From NCBI GenBank assembly GCA_025056355.1, contig JANWWI010000012.1, positions 1-51,642 of the forward strand: a DNA stretch of 51,642 nt, written 5' to 3'. This document shows, one piece after another, positions 39,993-48,383 of this stretch. Source of the stretch: Casimicrobiaceae bacterium (lineage in GTDB: Bacteria > Pseudomonadota > Gammaproteobacteria > Burkholderiales > Casimicrobiaceae). A model generated the notes under the pieces. The model did not search any database and was not told the origin of the DNA. It saw nothing but the letters and a program-made list of their open reading frames with translations. Each line of letters begins with the position of its first letter. Positions within the stretch are counted from its first letter, which is position 1. The translations under genes and the position numbers were made by a program.

Positions 39993-41423
39993 ATGAACTT
40001 CTTTGCGCGGCTGCTCGAATGGCTGTTTGCCCCGCTTCTGCTCATCTGGCTCATCAGCCTCGGGATCACCTTCCTGGCCGCTCGCGACATCGTCGAGCGC
40101 GCGCTCGACGACCGGCTCAACACGGTCGCCCACGTTCTGCGGGATGAAATCTACCGAGCCCGTATCAAGGTCGGCAATCCGGTCGCGAGCAGCCCGGACG
40201 TCTATCGCTGGCTTCACGCCCATCCCGACTATCCGATCGGCTACTTGATCGGGTTCGATTCGGGCCCCGTGTTGGCTGGCGATGACACGCTGGCCGCGTA
40301 CCTGAGCGCGGGCAAGTCACCCGTAAGCGATTTGCCCGAGCGGATCGATGAACGAATGGTCCGCGGTTTCAACGCGGCGACCGAGGGTGAATTCGTGCGC
40401 GTGCTACGGGCGCGCATCGACCGCGTCGATGACCGCGACGTCTACATCGTACTCTGGCAAGCGCGTCGGCGGGAGGATGGTCTTCTACGTTCCATCATGC
40501 TGCGCGAGGCGATGCCGCAAACGCTCGTCTTGCTCGCAGCAGCGTTTTTGATCTGGTTCGGCTTTCGCTACGTGTCGCGGCCGATGCGACAGCTCAAGCG
40601 GGACCTCGACAGCCGCGCGGCGGATGACCTTCGGCCACTGGCCCCCGATGCGGTACCCGCGGAACTCGCACCGTTGATCCGCTCGCTAAACGCCCTCATG
40701 AGGCGCCTGGCTGCCGCACGCGAGGCGCACCAGCGCTTCATCGCCGATGCCGCCCATCAGCTACGCACGCCTCTGGCGACGCTGCGCACGCAGCTTCAGG
40801 TCGCACAACATGTGGCCTCGGAGGCCGAGCGACGCGCGGCACTGGCCTCCCTCGAACGCACAATCGACCGCGTGAGCCGGGTCTCGGCGCAACTGCTCTC
40901 GCTGGCCCGAGCCGAGAGCTCCTCGGTCACCGCGACCTTCACGGAGGTGGACCTCGTCGAAACCTGTCGCGAAGTGACCCAGGAGTATCTGTCCCACGCG
41001 ATGACGAAGGCAATCGACGTCGAGTTCGTCCATCCGAATCGCTCGCCGCGTCTATCGGGCGAGCCGACGCTGCTCGGCGAATGTATCCGCAACTTGATCG
41101 ACAACGCGATCAAGTACACGCCGCGCGGAGGCTCCGTCCGCGTCACCGTTGCGGCAGAGCCCCCGCGAATCATCGTCGAAGACAGCGGCCCGGGCATCGA
41201 GGAGGGTGATCGCGAACGCATCTTCGCGCCCTTCGCGAGACTTCCGCGTCAGGACTCCTCCTCGGGGCAGTGGGTTGCCGGCAGCGGTTTGGGTCTTGCC
41301 ATCGTACGCGAGGTGGCCATGCTGCACGGGGCCCGCCTGTCCGTCGAGCGAAGCGACCTCGGAGGAGCGCGCTTTGAAGTGCGGTTTCGCTTCGAGCAAC
41401 CGGAGGTCTACGGGCTGCACTAG
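39993..41423 (+). CDS. Membrane sensor histidine kinase
   Basis: A 476-residue inner-membrane kinase, partner of the response regulator. Two membrane segments (about 9-31 and about 170-190) flank a periplasmic sensor of about 135 residues of the two-component N-terminal (2CSK_N-like) type. HAMP-like linker, then the H-box DAAHQLRTPL (His about 254), N-box NLIDNAIKYTP, and ATP-binding GPGI and GSGLGLAIV. The ATG at 39993 places the first membrane helix at the N-terminus; the frame is open further upstream through the regulator gene but unlikely to be used. Signal unknown; QseC/TctE-like architecture suggests small molecules or metal ions. Confidence 0.9.
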   Translation: MNFFARLLEWLFAPLLLIWLISLGITFLAARDIVERALDDRLNTVAHVLRDEIYRARIKVGNPVASSPDVYRWLHAHPDYPIGYLIGFDSGPVLAGDDTLAAYLSAGKSPVSDLPERIDERMVRGFNAATEGEFVRVLRARIDRVDDRDVYIVLWQARRREDGLLRSIMLREAMPQTLVLLAAAFLIWFGFRYVSRPMRQLKRDLDSRAADDLRPLAPDAVPAELAPLIRSLNALMRRLAAAREAHQRFIADAAHQLRTPLATLRTQLQVAQHVASEAERRAALASLERTIDRVSRVSAQLLSLARAESSSVTATFTEVDLVETCREVTQEYLSHAMTKAIDVEFVHPNRSPRLSGEPTLLGECIRNLIDNAIKYTPRGGSVRVTVAAEPPRIIVEDSGPGIEEGDRERIFAPFARLPRQDSSSGQWVAGSGLGLAIVREVAMLHGARLSVERSDLGGARFEVRFRFEQPEVYGLH

Positions 41424-41437
41424 CCCCCGGCCGGTCA

Positions 41438-42145
41438 TCACGTCGGCTTTGAGTCGTGTGCGCGTGCCAGGGAAATTTCAAAGCGCAACTGCACGCCGGT
41501 CATCTCGATCACATCGCCCGAGACGAGTTCGCGTTCGCCAATGACCGGTTCGCCATTGACCGTAACCGCGATCGCCCCCTCGCGCTGAGAAAGTCGCCAC
41601 GAGGGGCCGAGGAAACGGCGTATTTCAATCACCTGCCGACCGACCTTGCCCAGCGAGGTCACTTCCTGAACAAGCGGATAAACCTGACCCTGAGCAGGGC
41701 CGGTCAAGACGCAGACCGACGCTGAAAGCGGCTGCTCGAGCGCGCTCAAAGGGACGTGCACGGTCGTTCGCGGCCCTTTGACCGATTCGCCTCGGGCGGC
41801 GGGTTGCGCCAACGGCGCAGCCTCGGTCTGATGCATGGTCCGGCTGGCCAAATCGAGATCGGCGAAGTATATGAGCCGCTCGCGACCCACTTCGATTTGA
41901 TCGCCGTGTCGGAGCGGTACGACGCTGTCGATACGGCGCCCATTGACTCGCGTGCCGTTGGAACTGCCCAGATCTTCGATCGTAGCCATGTCGCCGACGA
42001 GTCGAATCAAGGCGTGTTCGGCGCTGACCGCCGGATGCTTGATCCGCACGTCGCAGCGAGAGCTTCGCCCGATCAGCGACTGCTCGGCCCGCAACGGAAA
42101 CTCCACGATCGTGGTGTCCGGTTGTAACCAAAAAAGGCGCGGCAT
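41438..42145 (-). CDS. FHA-domain protein
   Basis: A 235-residue protein with a phosphothreonine-binding FHA domain in the N-terminal half: LIGRSSRCDVRI, SAEHALI and SSNGTRVNG (about 24-70). The C-terminal part (about 140-225: GQVYPL, SLGKVGRQVIEIRR, VTNGEPV-like VTVNGEPV) looks like a second, degenerate FHA domain without the usual recognition Ser/Asn-Gly core. The ATG at 42145 is preferred over a GTG three bases earlier because it spaces better from a GGGGAG site. It follows the PP2C phosphatase gene on the same strand by 36 bases. It should read threonine phosphorylation. Confidence 0.88.
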   Translation of the reverse strand: MPRLFWLQPDTTIVEFPLRAEQSLIGRSSRCDVRIKHPAVSAEHALIRLVGDMATIEDLGSSNGTRVNGRRIDSVVPLRHGDQIEVGRERLIYFADLDLASRTMHQTEAAPLAQPAARGESVKGPRTTVHVPLSALEQPLSASVCVLTGPAQGQVYPLVQEVTSLGKVGRQVIEIRRFLGPSWRLSQREGAIAVTVNGEPVIGERELVSGDVIEMTGVQLRFEISLARAHDSKPT

Positions 42146-42181
42146 CACCGCTCCCCGATCCCTCGTGACTGCGCATTCGTT

Positions 42182-43066
42182 CTATGTTGCACGCCCCGGC
42201 GGAGTCGCACGCCCCGGCGGAGGGGTCTTGGTCTTGACCAAACGCCGCCACCAGACCTCGCCAGGCTCGGCCGCACCGACTCGGCCCAGCACCACCGAAA
42301 TGTTGTCGCGCCCGCCCCTTTCATTAGCCAAATCGATGAGGCGGCGAACGGCCTCCTGAAGATCGACAGTGCTTGCCAATACCTGCTCGATCTGGCGTGC
42401 ATCGACCATGTCGCTCAGGCCATCCGAACAAAGCAGATAGATATCGCCCGGCCGCGTGCGAAATTCTTGCACGTCGGCGCGAGCGAGAGAATTGATGCCC
42501 AGCGCGCGTGTGATCAGATTTTTCTGTAGCGAATGCGCCGCTTCGTCCTCGCTCATGAGCCCGCGCTCGACTTGTTCCTGCACGTAGGAATGGTCCTTGG
42601 TCAGTTGCCGCAACTGACCGTCGCGAAACCGATAGCAGCGAGAATCGCCCACGTGGGCGATCCCGACTCGACCGTCGTAGAAGCGCGCTGCCACCACGGT
42701 CGTCCCCATGCCCGAGAGTTCGGGCTTGCCCATGGCGAGCGCACAGATGCGGTTGTTGGCTTTCTCGATCGCAAGCTGCATTTGCCGCATGGCCACCGAG
42801 ATGCCCGACTCGGAGTCGATCTTGCCGAGCATCGATTCGTCGTTCATCCCCTCGCGGCAGGCTTCCGCGATGATGCTCACCGCCAATTCACTGGCCACTT
42901 CGCCCGCCTGATACCCGCCCATTCCATCGGCTAGCACCATGACGCGAGCCTCGGCATCGAGATAGGTGGCATCCTCGTTGTGGTTGCGCACGCGGCCGAC
43001 GTCGGTTCCGCATGCAAACGCCCACGGCAACGGCGCCGCCGGCACGTTTTGAGGCGAGGACTTCAT
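42182..43066 (-). CDS. PP2C-type Ser/Thr protein phosphatase (Stp1/PrpC-like)
   Basis: Removes phosphate from Ser/Thr using Mn2+/Mg2+. The 294-residue protein has the PP2C motifs RNHNEDA, LADGMGG, GMGTTVVAA, HVGDSRCY, LLCSDGLSDM and GGRDNISVV with all metal aspartates visible. It ends in a repeated tail PPGRAT-PPGRAT produced by an 18-base duplication. An FHA protein is encoded right after it. No Ser/Thr kinase occurs in the window, so the kinase must be elsewhere. Confidence 0.9.
   Translation of the reverse strand: MKSSPQNVPAAPLPWAFACGTDVGRVRNHNEDATYLDAEARVMVLADGMGGYQAGEVASELAVSIIAEACREGMNDESMLGKIDSESGISVAMRQMQLAIEKANNRICALAMGKPELSGMGTTVVAARFYDGRVGIAHVGDSRCYRFRDGQLRQLTKDHSYVQEQVERGLMSEDEAAHSLQKNLITRALGINSLARADVQEFRTRPGDIYLLCSDGLSDMVDARQIEQVLASTVDLQEAVRRLIDLANERGGRDNISVVLGRVGAAEPGEVWWRRLVKTKTPPPGRATPPGRAT
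42186..42221. repeat. 18-base tandem duplication at the phosphatase C-terminus
   Basis: Two adjacent 18-base units (42186-42203 and 42204-42221) differ at one position and encode PPGRAT twice; the stop codon overlaps the start of the first unit. It adds six residues and is probably neutral. Confidence 0.75.
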
Positions 43067-43231
43067 GCGCAAAATGTAGCGCCTCGCACAGTGGTTGGCA
43101 CGAATCGAGCGGGCTTTGTGCACGGCGCGCCGCGCCTGACCGCGGCCCGGCCAGGCGCACCGTAATCCGTTCTTGAGACGGTGCGCTTTGGCCGCATCGC
43201 AAGTCGCACGCCGCCGAACGCCACCTCTGCC

Positions 43232-43723
43232 TCAAGCCGTCACATCGAGCAGGTGTGCGCCGAGCGCGGCAAGCGCCGCTTTCGGATCGAGTTCGACCAG
43301 CAATCCTCGCCGTCCGCCGTTCAAAAATATCCGTGGCAAGTCCGCCACCGTGCGCTCGGCGTCAATCGGAAGCGGCTTTCGCATTCCAAACGGCGAGGTT
43401 CCGCCGACCCAGTAACCCGTGTGCCGCCGCGCGACCTCGGGGGTGCAAGGGCGGATCGTTCGGACCTCGAGCGCCCGCGCGAGTTTTTTCAGCGAGATCT
43501 CGCGATCGCCGTGTTGCAGGCACACGAGCGCCCGACGCTCATCATCCTCGAGCACGATCGTTTTGATCACTTCCTGCAGCGGCGCGCCAAGGCATCGGGC
43601 GCCCTGCGCCGCGCCACCCCGTTCGATGTAGTCGTAGAAGTGCAGGCGAAAGGCAAGGCCGGCCGCGTGAAGCGCTCGCAGTGCGGGCGTGGCCGCGTGA
43701 GCTCGGGATGCTTCGGCGCTCAT
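43232..43723 (-). CDS. ybaK: Cys-tRNA(Pro) deacylase, YbaK family
   Basis: A 163-residue editing enzyme that removes Cys from tRNA-Pro, a mischarging product of prolyl-tRNA synthetase. YbaK fold segments visible: EVIKTIVLEDDERRALVCLQHGDREISLKK-type core (read in pieces), TGYWVGGTSPFG and a GGRRGLLVELDP end. It overlaps xerD by 4 bases (ATGA). The start at 43723 fits the family length. Confidence 0.88.
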   Translation of the reverse strand: MSAEASRAHAATPALRALHAAGLAFRLHFYDYIERGGAAQGARCLGAPLQEVIKTIVLEDDERRALVCLQHGDREISLKKLARALEVRTIRPCTPEVARRHTGYWVGGTSPFGMRKPLPIDAERTVADLPRIFLNGGRRGLLVELDPKAALAALGAHLLDVTA

Positions 43724-44634
43724 CGTCCGCGCGGATGGTGTTCGGCGTGAATCGCTTTGAGCCGCTCTCGAGCCACGTGGGTGTAGATCTGCGTGGTCGT
43801 GATATCGGCGTGTCCGAGCAGCAGTTGAACCACGCGCAGGTCAGCGCCGTGGTTGAGCAGGTGCGTGGCAAAGGCATGGCGCAACGTGTGCGGGGACAGC
43901 GTGCGCGGGTCGATGCCCGCCCGGGCCGCGTAGCGTTTGATCAGATGCCAGAACGCCTGGCGCGTCATCGGCTCGCCGCGGGCGGTCACGAACACATAAG
44001 CCGAGGCGCGAGCACCCAGGAGCTGAGGCCGCGCGCCCTCCAGGTAGCCGCGCAGCGCGGCGATGGCCGCATCGCCGAGCGGCACGAGCCGCTCCTTGTT
44101 GCCCTTGCCGACGATCTTGACCAGACCCTGATCGAGCGAGAGCTGGACGAGCTCGAGCCCGACCAGCTCGCTCACGCGCAGCCCCGTCGCGTAGAGCGTC
44201 TCGAGCATCGCGCGATCGCGCTGCCCTTGAGCGGTCGTCGGGTCCGGGGCGCTGAGCAGCGCCTCGACCTGCGACTCGGTGAGGCTTTTCGGCAAGCGTC
44301 GCTCGCGTGCGGGCGGTTCGATCTCGATGGCCGGATCGCTCGCGCGAACCCCCGTCTCGGCAAGCCAGCGGTAAAAGCGCCGCAGGCTTGCGAGCCGTCG
44401 CCGAATCGAACTCGGCCGCGCCCGCTCGGCATACTGCGCAGCCAAATAACGCTCGAGATCGGCCCGCCTCACCGTCAAGGGATCGAGTCCCTCACGTTTG
44501 AGCCATGCGCAGAGCCGAGTGAGATCCTGCCGGTAGCTTGCGAGCGTGGCCTCGGCCAGACCGTCCGTGAGCCACAGATGATCGGCGAACCGATCGATCC
44601 AGCCCTGCACGGTTGAGTCCTCAGCTGCCGCCAC
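43720..44634 (-). CDS. xerD: Tyrosine recombinase XerD
   Basis: Resolves chromosome dimers at dif with XerC. The GTG at 44634 has a GGGAGG site 5 bases upstream and gives 304 residues, near the usual 298. The core-binding domain begins IDRFADHLWLTDGLAEATL, characteristic of XerD. Catalytic residues: Arg in ATGLRVSEL, Lys in GKGNKER, His-x-x-Arg in HTLRHAFATHLL, His in LLGHADI and Tyr in TTQIYTHV. It precedes ybaK in an overlapping pair. Confidence 0.92.
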   Translation of the reverse strand: MAAAEDSTVQGWIDRFADHLWLTDGLAEATLASYRQDLTRLCAWLKREGLDPLTVRRADLERYLAAQYAERARPSSIRRRLASLRRFYRWLAETGVRASDPAIEIEPPARERRLPKSLTESQVEALLSAPDPTTAQGQRDRAMLETLYATGLRVSELVGLELVQLSLDQGLVKIVGKGNKERLVPLGDAAIAALRGYLEGARPQLLGARASAYVFVTARGEPMTRQAFWHLIKRYAARAGIDPRTLSPHTLRHAFATHLLNHGADLRVVQLLLGHADITTTQIYTHVARERLKAIHAEHHPRGR

Positions 44635-45464
44635 CTTGACCTCCCTGACCGAAAGCGCACCCCGCAAACCAAATCGAGCCCCAGCGCAAACGCATCGTCA
44701 ACCGGCCGGCCCGCGGCCGCCGCAAGCGTGTAACGATACGGCGGCATGTTGGCACACTCAAGCAGCCAGAGGCGAATCCTCGCCGTGCATCCCAGGGCAA
44801 TCGGCGCCGCCTCAAGTCACTCGTGCTTGCGCGCTGCGCGGTCGAGCCCTTCCCGCTGGCATCCCTTCCCGCTAGCATCCAGAATCATGCCCGTGCGTGC
44901 ACCGCCTGGTGGTCTGCCGACGATGAGGGCCGAGGCTTCGCATCCCGCGCCCTCGCGCCCTCGCCGCATCGATCGAAGCGGCCGAGATCCTCACCCCCAG
45001 GCTGTTCGCCCTTCCCCGCCCAGGGTTGCGCCTTGAGCCGGCGGCAAGCCCAAAGAGCGTGCCGCCAGAGGCACCGCCACCGCTTGCGCAAGCGCCCGCT
45101 GCCGGCGCGCCAGAAAAGCGCAGCCGGTCGTATCGCAGCCACGCCGGCCTGGAGGTCGCGTTTCGCGGCCGCCATCGAAGGCGCAAGCGCCACCCTCGCC
45201 TGCACGGTCGGCCATGCCTTGGCGCCTATCACCCGTTTCCGATGTGCGGACACGGCCATGATGCGGGATTTCCCGCATCGCCTTCGACACGCTTGAAATC
45301 GGTGTCGAGCACGAGCATGCCCAGGCAGCGCCGGCGTCTCATCGATTCGAGTCTGGTCGGCCTCACGGCGCTAGCGGCGCGCTATTCTTTGCGCGTCTGC
45401 GCTGCACGCGAGGCCCCTGCCTCGGTTTGTGTGTGTCTCCAATCCGATTCATCGAGGTGTACCC
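44635..45464. other. Gene-poor 830-base stretch before the TRAP operon
   Basis: No convincing gene. Several frames on both strands are open for 80-190 codons but are rich in Arg/Pro/Ala and Ser without hydrophobic cores, as expected by chance in GC-rich DNA. In related genomes a gene often sits next to xerD here; I could not join the frames into a known protein. A perfect palindrome (45260-45279) lies in it. A -10-like TATTCT is at 45382-45387 before dctP. Confidence 0.45.
45260..45279. repeat. Perfect 20-base palindrome
   Basis: GATGCGGGA-TT-TCCCGCATC: 9-base arms around a 2-base centre. No T-run on either side, so it is more like an operator than a terminator. It lies about 185 bases upstream of the dctP start. 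Confidence 0.55.
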
Positions 45465-46436
45465 ATGAAACCTGTCGTTGCGATCTGTGCCGCAGCCTTG
45501 GCCTGGGCCGCGGCCTCGGGCCTGCAGGCCCAAACCAAATGGGATCTCGCCACCGCCTATCCGGCCGGCAACTTCCACACGATCACGATCAATGAGTTTG
45601 CCGCCGAGGTCGACCGCGCCACCGGCGGCAAGCTCAAGATCACCGTGCATCCGAACGCCTCGCTTTTCAAAGCGCCCGAGATCAAGCGCGCGGTGCAAAC
45701 CGGCGGCGCGCAAGCCGGTGAGATCCTGCTCGTCAACTTCCAAAACGAGTGGCAGATCTTCGGCGCCGATGGCATCCCTTTCCTCGCCGACAGCTACGAG
45801 GCGGCGATGAAGCTCTACCGCGCACAAAAGCCGATGCTCGAGAAGAAACTCGCCGAGCAAGGCATGATGCTGCTCTACTCGGTGCCGTGGCCCCCGCAGG
45901 GGCTGTTTTCGAAGCGCCCGGTCAATTCCGCAGCCGATCTGAAAGGCATCAAATGGCGCGCCTACTCCCCGGCCACCGCGCGCATCGGCGAGCTGGTCGG
46001 CGCGCAGCCGGTCACCATCCAGGCCGCAGAAGTCTCACAAGCCTTCGCCACGGGCGTTGTGGAGTCGATGATGTCTTCAGGCGCAACCGGCTGGGATGCG
46101 AAGCTTCACGAGCATGTCAAGCACTACTACGACTTGCAGGCGTGGCTGCCGAAAAACGCAGTGATTGTCAACAAGCGCGCCTTCGATGCGCTCGACAAGG
46201 CCACCCAGGAGGCGGTGATGAAAGCGGCAGCCGCCGCCGAGCAGCGCGGCTGGGAGGCTTCGCGCCGCGCCAACACCGACACACTGGAAAAACTCAAAGC
46301 CGGCGGCATGCAAATCCTGCAACCCTCGGCCGCACTCAAGGCCGACATGCAAAAGGTCGGACAGACGCTGCTCAACGAGTGGCTTGAGAAAGCCGGGCCT
46401 GAGGGCCGCCAGCTCATCGAAGCATTTCGCCGCTAG
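45465..46436 (+). CDS. dctP: TRAP transporter periplasmic solute-binding protein (DctP family)
   Basis: A 323-residue periplasmic receptor for a carboxylate-type ligand. Signal peptide 1-22 (AALAWAAASGLQAQ). Family segments: WDLATAYPAGNFHTITINEFA, the ligand-Arg region GIKWRAYSPATARIGELVG (about 157-175) and an RATGVVESM-like FATGVVESMMSS. AGGTG ribosome site before the ATG at 45465. First gene of dctPQM. The ligand cannot be told from sequence. Confidence 0.9.
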   Translation: MKPVVAICAAALAWAAASGLQAQTKWDLATAYPAGNFHTITINEFAAEVDRATGGKLKITVHPNASLFKAPEIKRAVQTGGAQAGEILLVNFQNEWQIFGADGIPFLADSYEAAMKLYRAQKPMLEKKLAEQGMMLLYSVPWPPQGLFSKRPVNSAADLKGIKWRAYSPATARIGELVGAQPVTIQAAEVSQAFATGVVESMMSSGATGWDAKLHEHVKHYYDLQAWLPKNAVIVNKRAFDALDKATQEAVMKAAAAAEQRGWEASRRANTDTLEKLKAGGMQILQPSAALKADMQKVGQTLLNEWLEKAGPEGRQLIEAFRR

Positions 46437-46447
46437 CTTGCCAAGCT

Positions 46448-46960
46448 TTGCGCTTGCGCCTCCTTCTTGATCGGCTCTACGCCGCCTGCCTGTGGCTCGC
46501 GGCGGCCTTTCTCGTGCTGCTGCTCGTGATGGTGCTTCTAGGCATCCTCGGGCGGCAGCTTGGCTTTCATGTGCGCGGCACGGACGCCTACGCCGGCTAC
46601 TTCATGGCGGCAAGCGGCTTTCTGGCCCTTGCCGCAACCCTCAAGCGCGGCGAACACATTCGGGTGGCGCTGCTCGTGGATCGGCTGCCCGAGCCCTGGC
46701 GCGCACGCGTGCAGATCACCGCCTTGGGCATTGGGGTCGTGCTGGCGGCACTTTTGGCCTGGTTTTCTGTGCGGCTTGTGTGGCAGAGCTGGCAGTTCAA
46801 CGACATCTCCACCGGCAACGACGCCACCCCCTTATGGATTCCGCAGCTTGCGATGGCTTTGGGCACCGTGGTGCTGGCGATCGCCTTGGTCGATGAATTC
46901 CTGACCGCAGCGCGCGGCGGTGCGGCCACCTCCTTGCGTTCGAAGTCGCCAGAGGCATGA
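46448..46960 (+). CDS. dctQ: TRAP transporter small membrane subunit (DctQ family)
   Basis: A 170-residue four-helix membrane protein that links DctP and DctM. Membrane segments about 13-33, 49-62, 88-108 and 130-150; the KRGEHIRVALLVDRLP segment after helix 2 is typical. The best start is a TTG at 46448, 11 bases after dctP; another TTG six bases later is possible. It overlaps dctM by 4 bases. Confidence 0.85.
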   Translation: MRLRLLLDRLYAACLWLAAAFLVLLLVMVLLGILGRQLGFHVRGTDAYAGYFMAASGFLALAATLKRGEHIRVALLVDRLPEPWRARVQITALGIGVVLAALLAWFSVRLVWQSWQFNDISTGNDATPLWIPQLAMALGTVVLAIALVDEFLTAARGGAATSLRSKSPEA

Positions 46961-48252
46961 CGGTCCTGATTGCCGCGCTGCTTATCGTCGTGCTTTTCCT
47001 GCTGCTTGCCGGCGGCGTGGTGATCGGGCTTGCGCTTGCCGGCGTGGCGTGGGTCGCCATGGAGCTCTTTTCGACCCGACCCGCGGGCGATGCGATGGCC
47101 GTGGCGATCTGGGGATCTTCAACGAGTTGGACGCTCACGGCGCTGCCGCTGTTCATCTGGATGGGCGAGATCCTCTTCCGCACCCGGCTCTCGCAGAACA
47201 TGTTCCACGGCCTGGCGCCGTGGGTCGAGCAGCTGCCGGGGCGGCTTTTGCACACCAACGTCTTCGGCTGCGCGATCTTCGCCGCGGTCTCGGGCTCTTC
47301 GGCCGCCACCTGCGCCACGATCGGCAAGATGACCTTGCCGGAACTTGCGCGCCGTGGCTATCCCGAGGGCATGACCATCGGCACCCTTGCCGGTGCAGGC
47401 ACGCTCGGCCTCTTGATCCCGCCCTCGATCATCATGATCGTCTACGCGGTGGCGGCGGAAGTCTCAATTGCCAAGCTCTTCGTGGCCGGCATCATCCCCG
47501 GCCTCATGCTCGCGCTTCTTTTTTCGGGCTATGTGATCGCGTGGTCGCTTCTCAACCGCGACGCAATCCCCAGCACCCGCGAGCGGGTAGCGCTGGCCGA
47601 AAAACTGCGCCGCTCGACCAGCTTGATTCCGGTCATTCTGCTGATCGTCTTCGTCGTGGGCTCGATCTATGGCGGCTATGCCACGGCGACCGAGGCGGCC
47701 GCCGTCGGCGTGGTGGGCGCTCTGCTGCTAGCCGCCGCGCAGCGCGCCCTCACCTGGCAGAGCTTCAAGGAGAGCCTGCTTGGGGCCACCCGCATGTACT
47801 GCATGATCGCGCTCATCCTTGCCGGAGCCGCCTTTCTTACCCTGTCGATGGGTTATCTCGGCCTGCCGCGGGCGCTGGCTGAGTTCATCCAAAGCCTCGG
47901 CCTGCCGCAGTGGGGCTTGATCGCTGCGCTTGCCGTCTTCTACATCGTGCTTGGCTGCTTTTTGGATGGCATCTCGATCATCGTGCTCACGATGGGCGTG
48001 ATCCTGCCGACGGTGCAGGCGGCCGGCATCGACCTCATCTGGTTCGGCATCTTCGTGACGATTGTGGTTGAGATGGCGCAGATCACCCCGCCGGTGGGCT
48101 TCAACCTGTTTGTGCTGCAAGGCATGACCGGCCGCGAAATCCCCTTCATCGCCCGCGTCACCGCGCCGATGTTTGTGCTCATGTGCGCAGCCCTCCTGCT
48201 CATCTACCTCTTCCCGGGTCTGGCCACCTGGCTGCCGGGGCAGATGCGTTAG
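46957..48252 (+). CDS. dctM: TRAP transporter large permease (DctM family)
   Basis: A 431-residue membrane transporter that moves the ligand with Na+. Family motifs: FAAVSGSSAATCATIGKM, GTLAGAGTLGLLIPPSI, YGGYATATEAAAVGV and PPVGFNLFVLQGM. About 12 helices. It starts in the last 4 bases of dctQ (ATGA). Complete operon; convergent with hsdR across 131 bases that hold no clear terminator. Confidence 0.92.
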   Translation: MTVLIAALLIVVLFLLLAGGVVIGLALAGVAWVAMELFSTRPAGDAMAVAIWGSSTSWTLTALPLFIWMGEILFRTRLSQNMFHGLAPWVEQLPGRLLHTNVFGCAIFAAVSGSSAATCATIGKMTLPELARRGYPEGMTIGTLAGAGTLGLLIPPSIIMIVYAVAAEVSIAKLFVAGIIPGLMLALLFSGYVIAWSLLNRDAIPSTRERVALAEKLRRSTSLIPVILLIVFVVGSIYGGYATATEAAAVGVVGALLLAAAQRALTWQSFKESLLGATRMYCMIALILAGAAFLTLSMGYLGLPRALAEFIQSLGLPQWGLIAALAVFYIVLGCFLDGISIIVLTMGVILPTVQAAGIDLIWFGIFVTIVVEMAQITPPVGFNLFVLQGMTGREIPFIARVTAPMFVLMCAALLLIYLFPGLATWLPGQMR

Positions 48253-48383
48253 GACCAACGCGCGAAAGCGGTCAGGGTTTGCCGAAAAATCCCCTCGGGC
48301 GCCGATTCGTCGGACTCGATCGGAACGCGATTCGTATGCGCTTGGTGCGCGAAGGCACCCTTTGGCGACACTGCTCCGTCCCG

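Noticed and set aside
44823-45296. 157-codon frame in the gap after xerD
   Set aside because: Arg/Pro/Ala/Ser-rich with no hydrophobic core and no ribosome site; treated as non-coding.
45026-45595. 189-codon frame running into dctP
   Set aside because: Overlaps the dctP signal-peptide region in another frame; composition is not protein-like.
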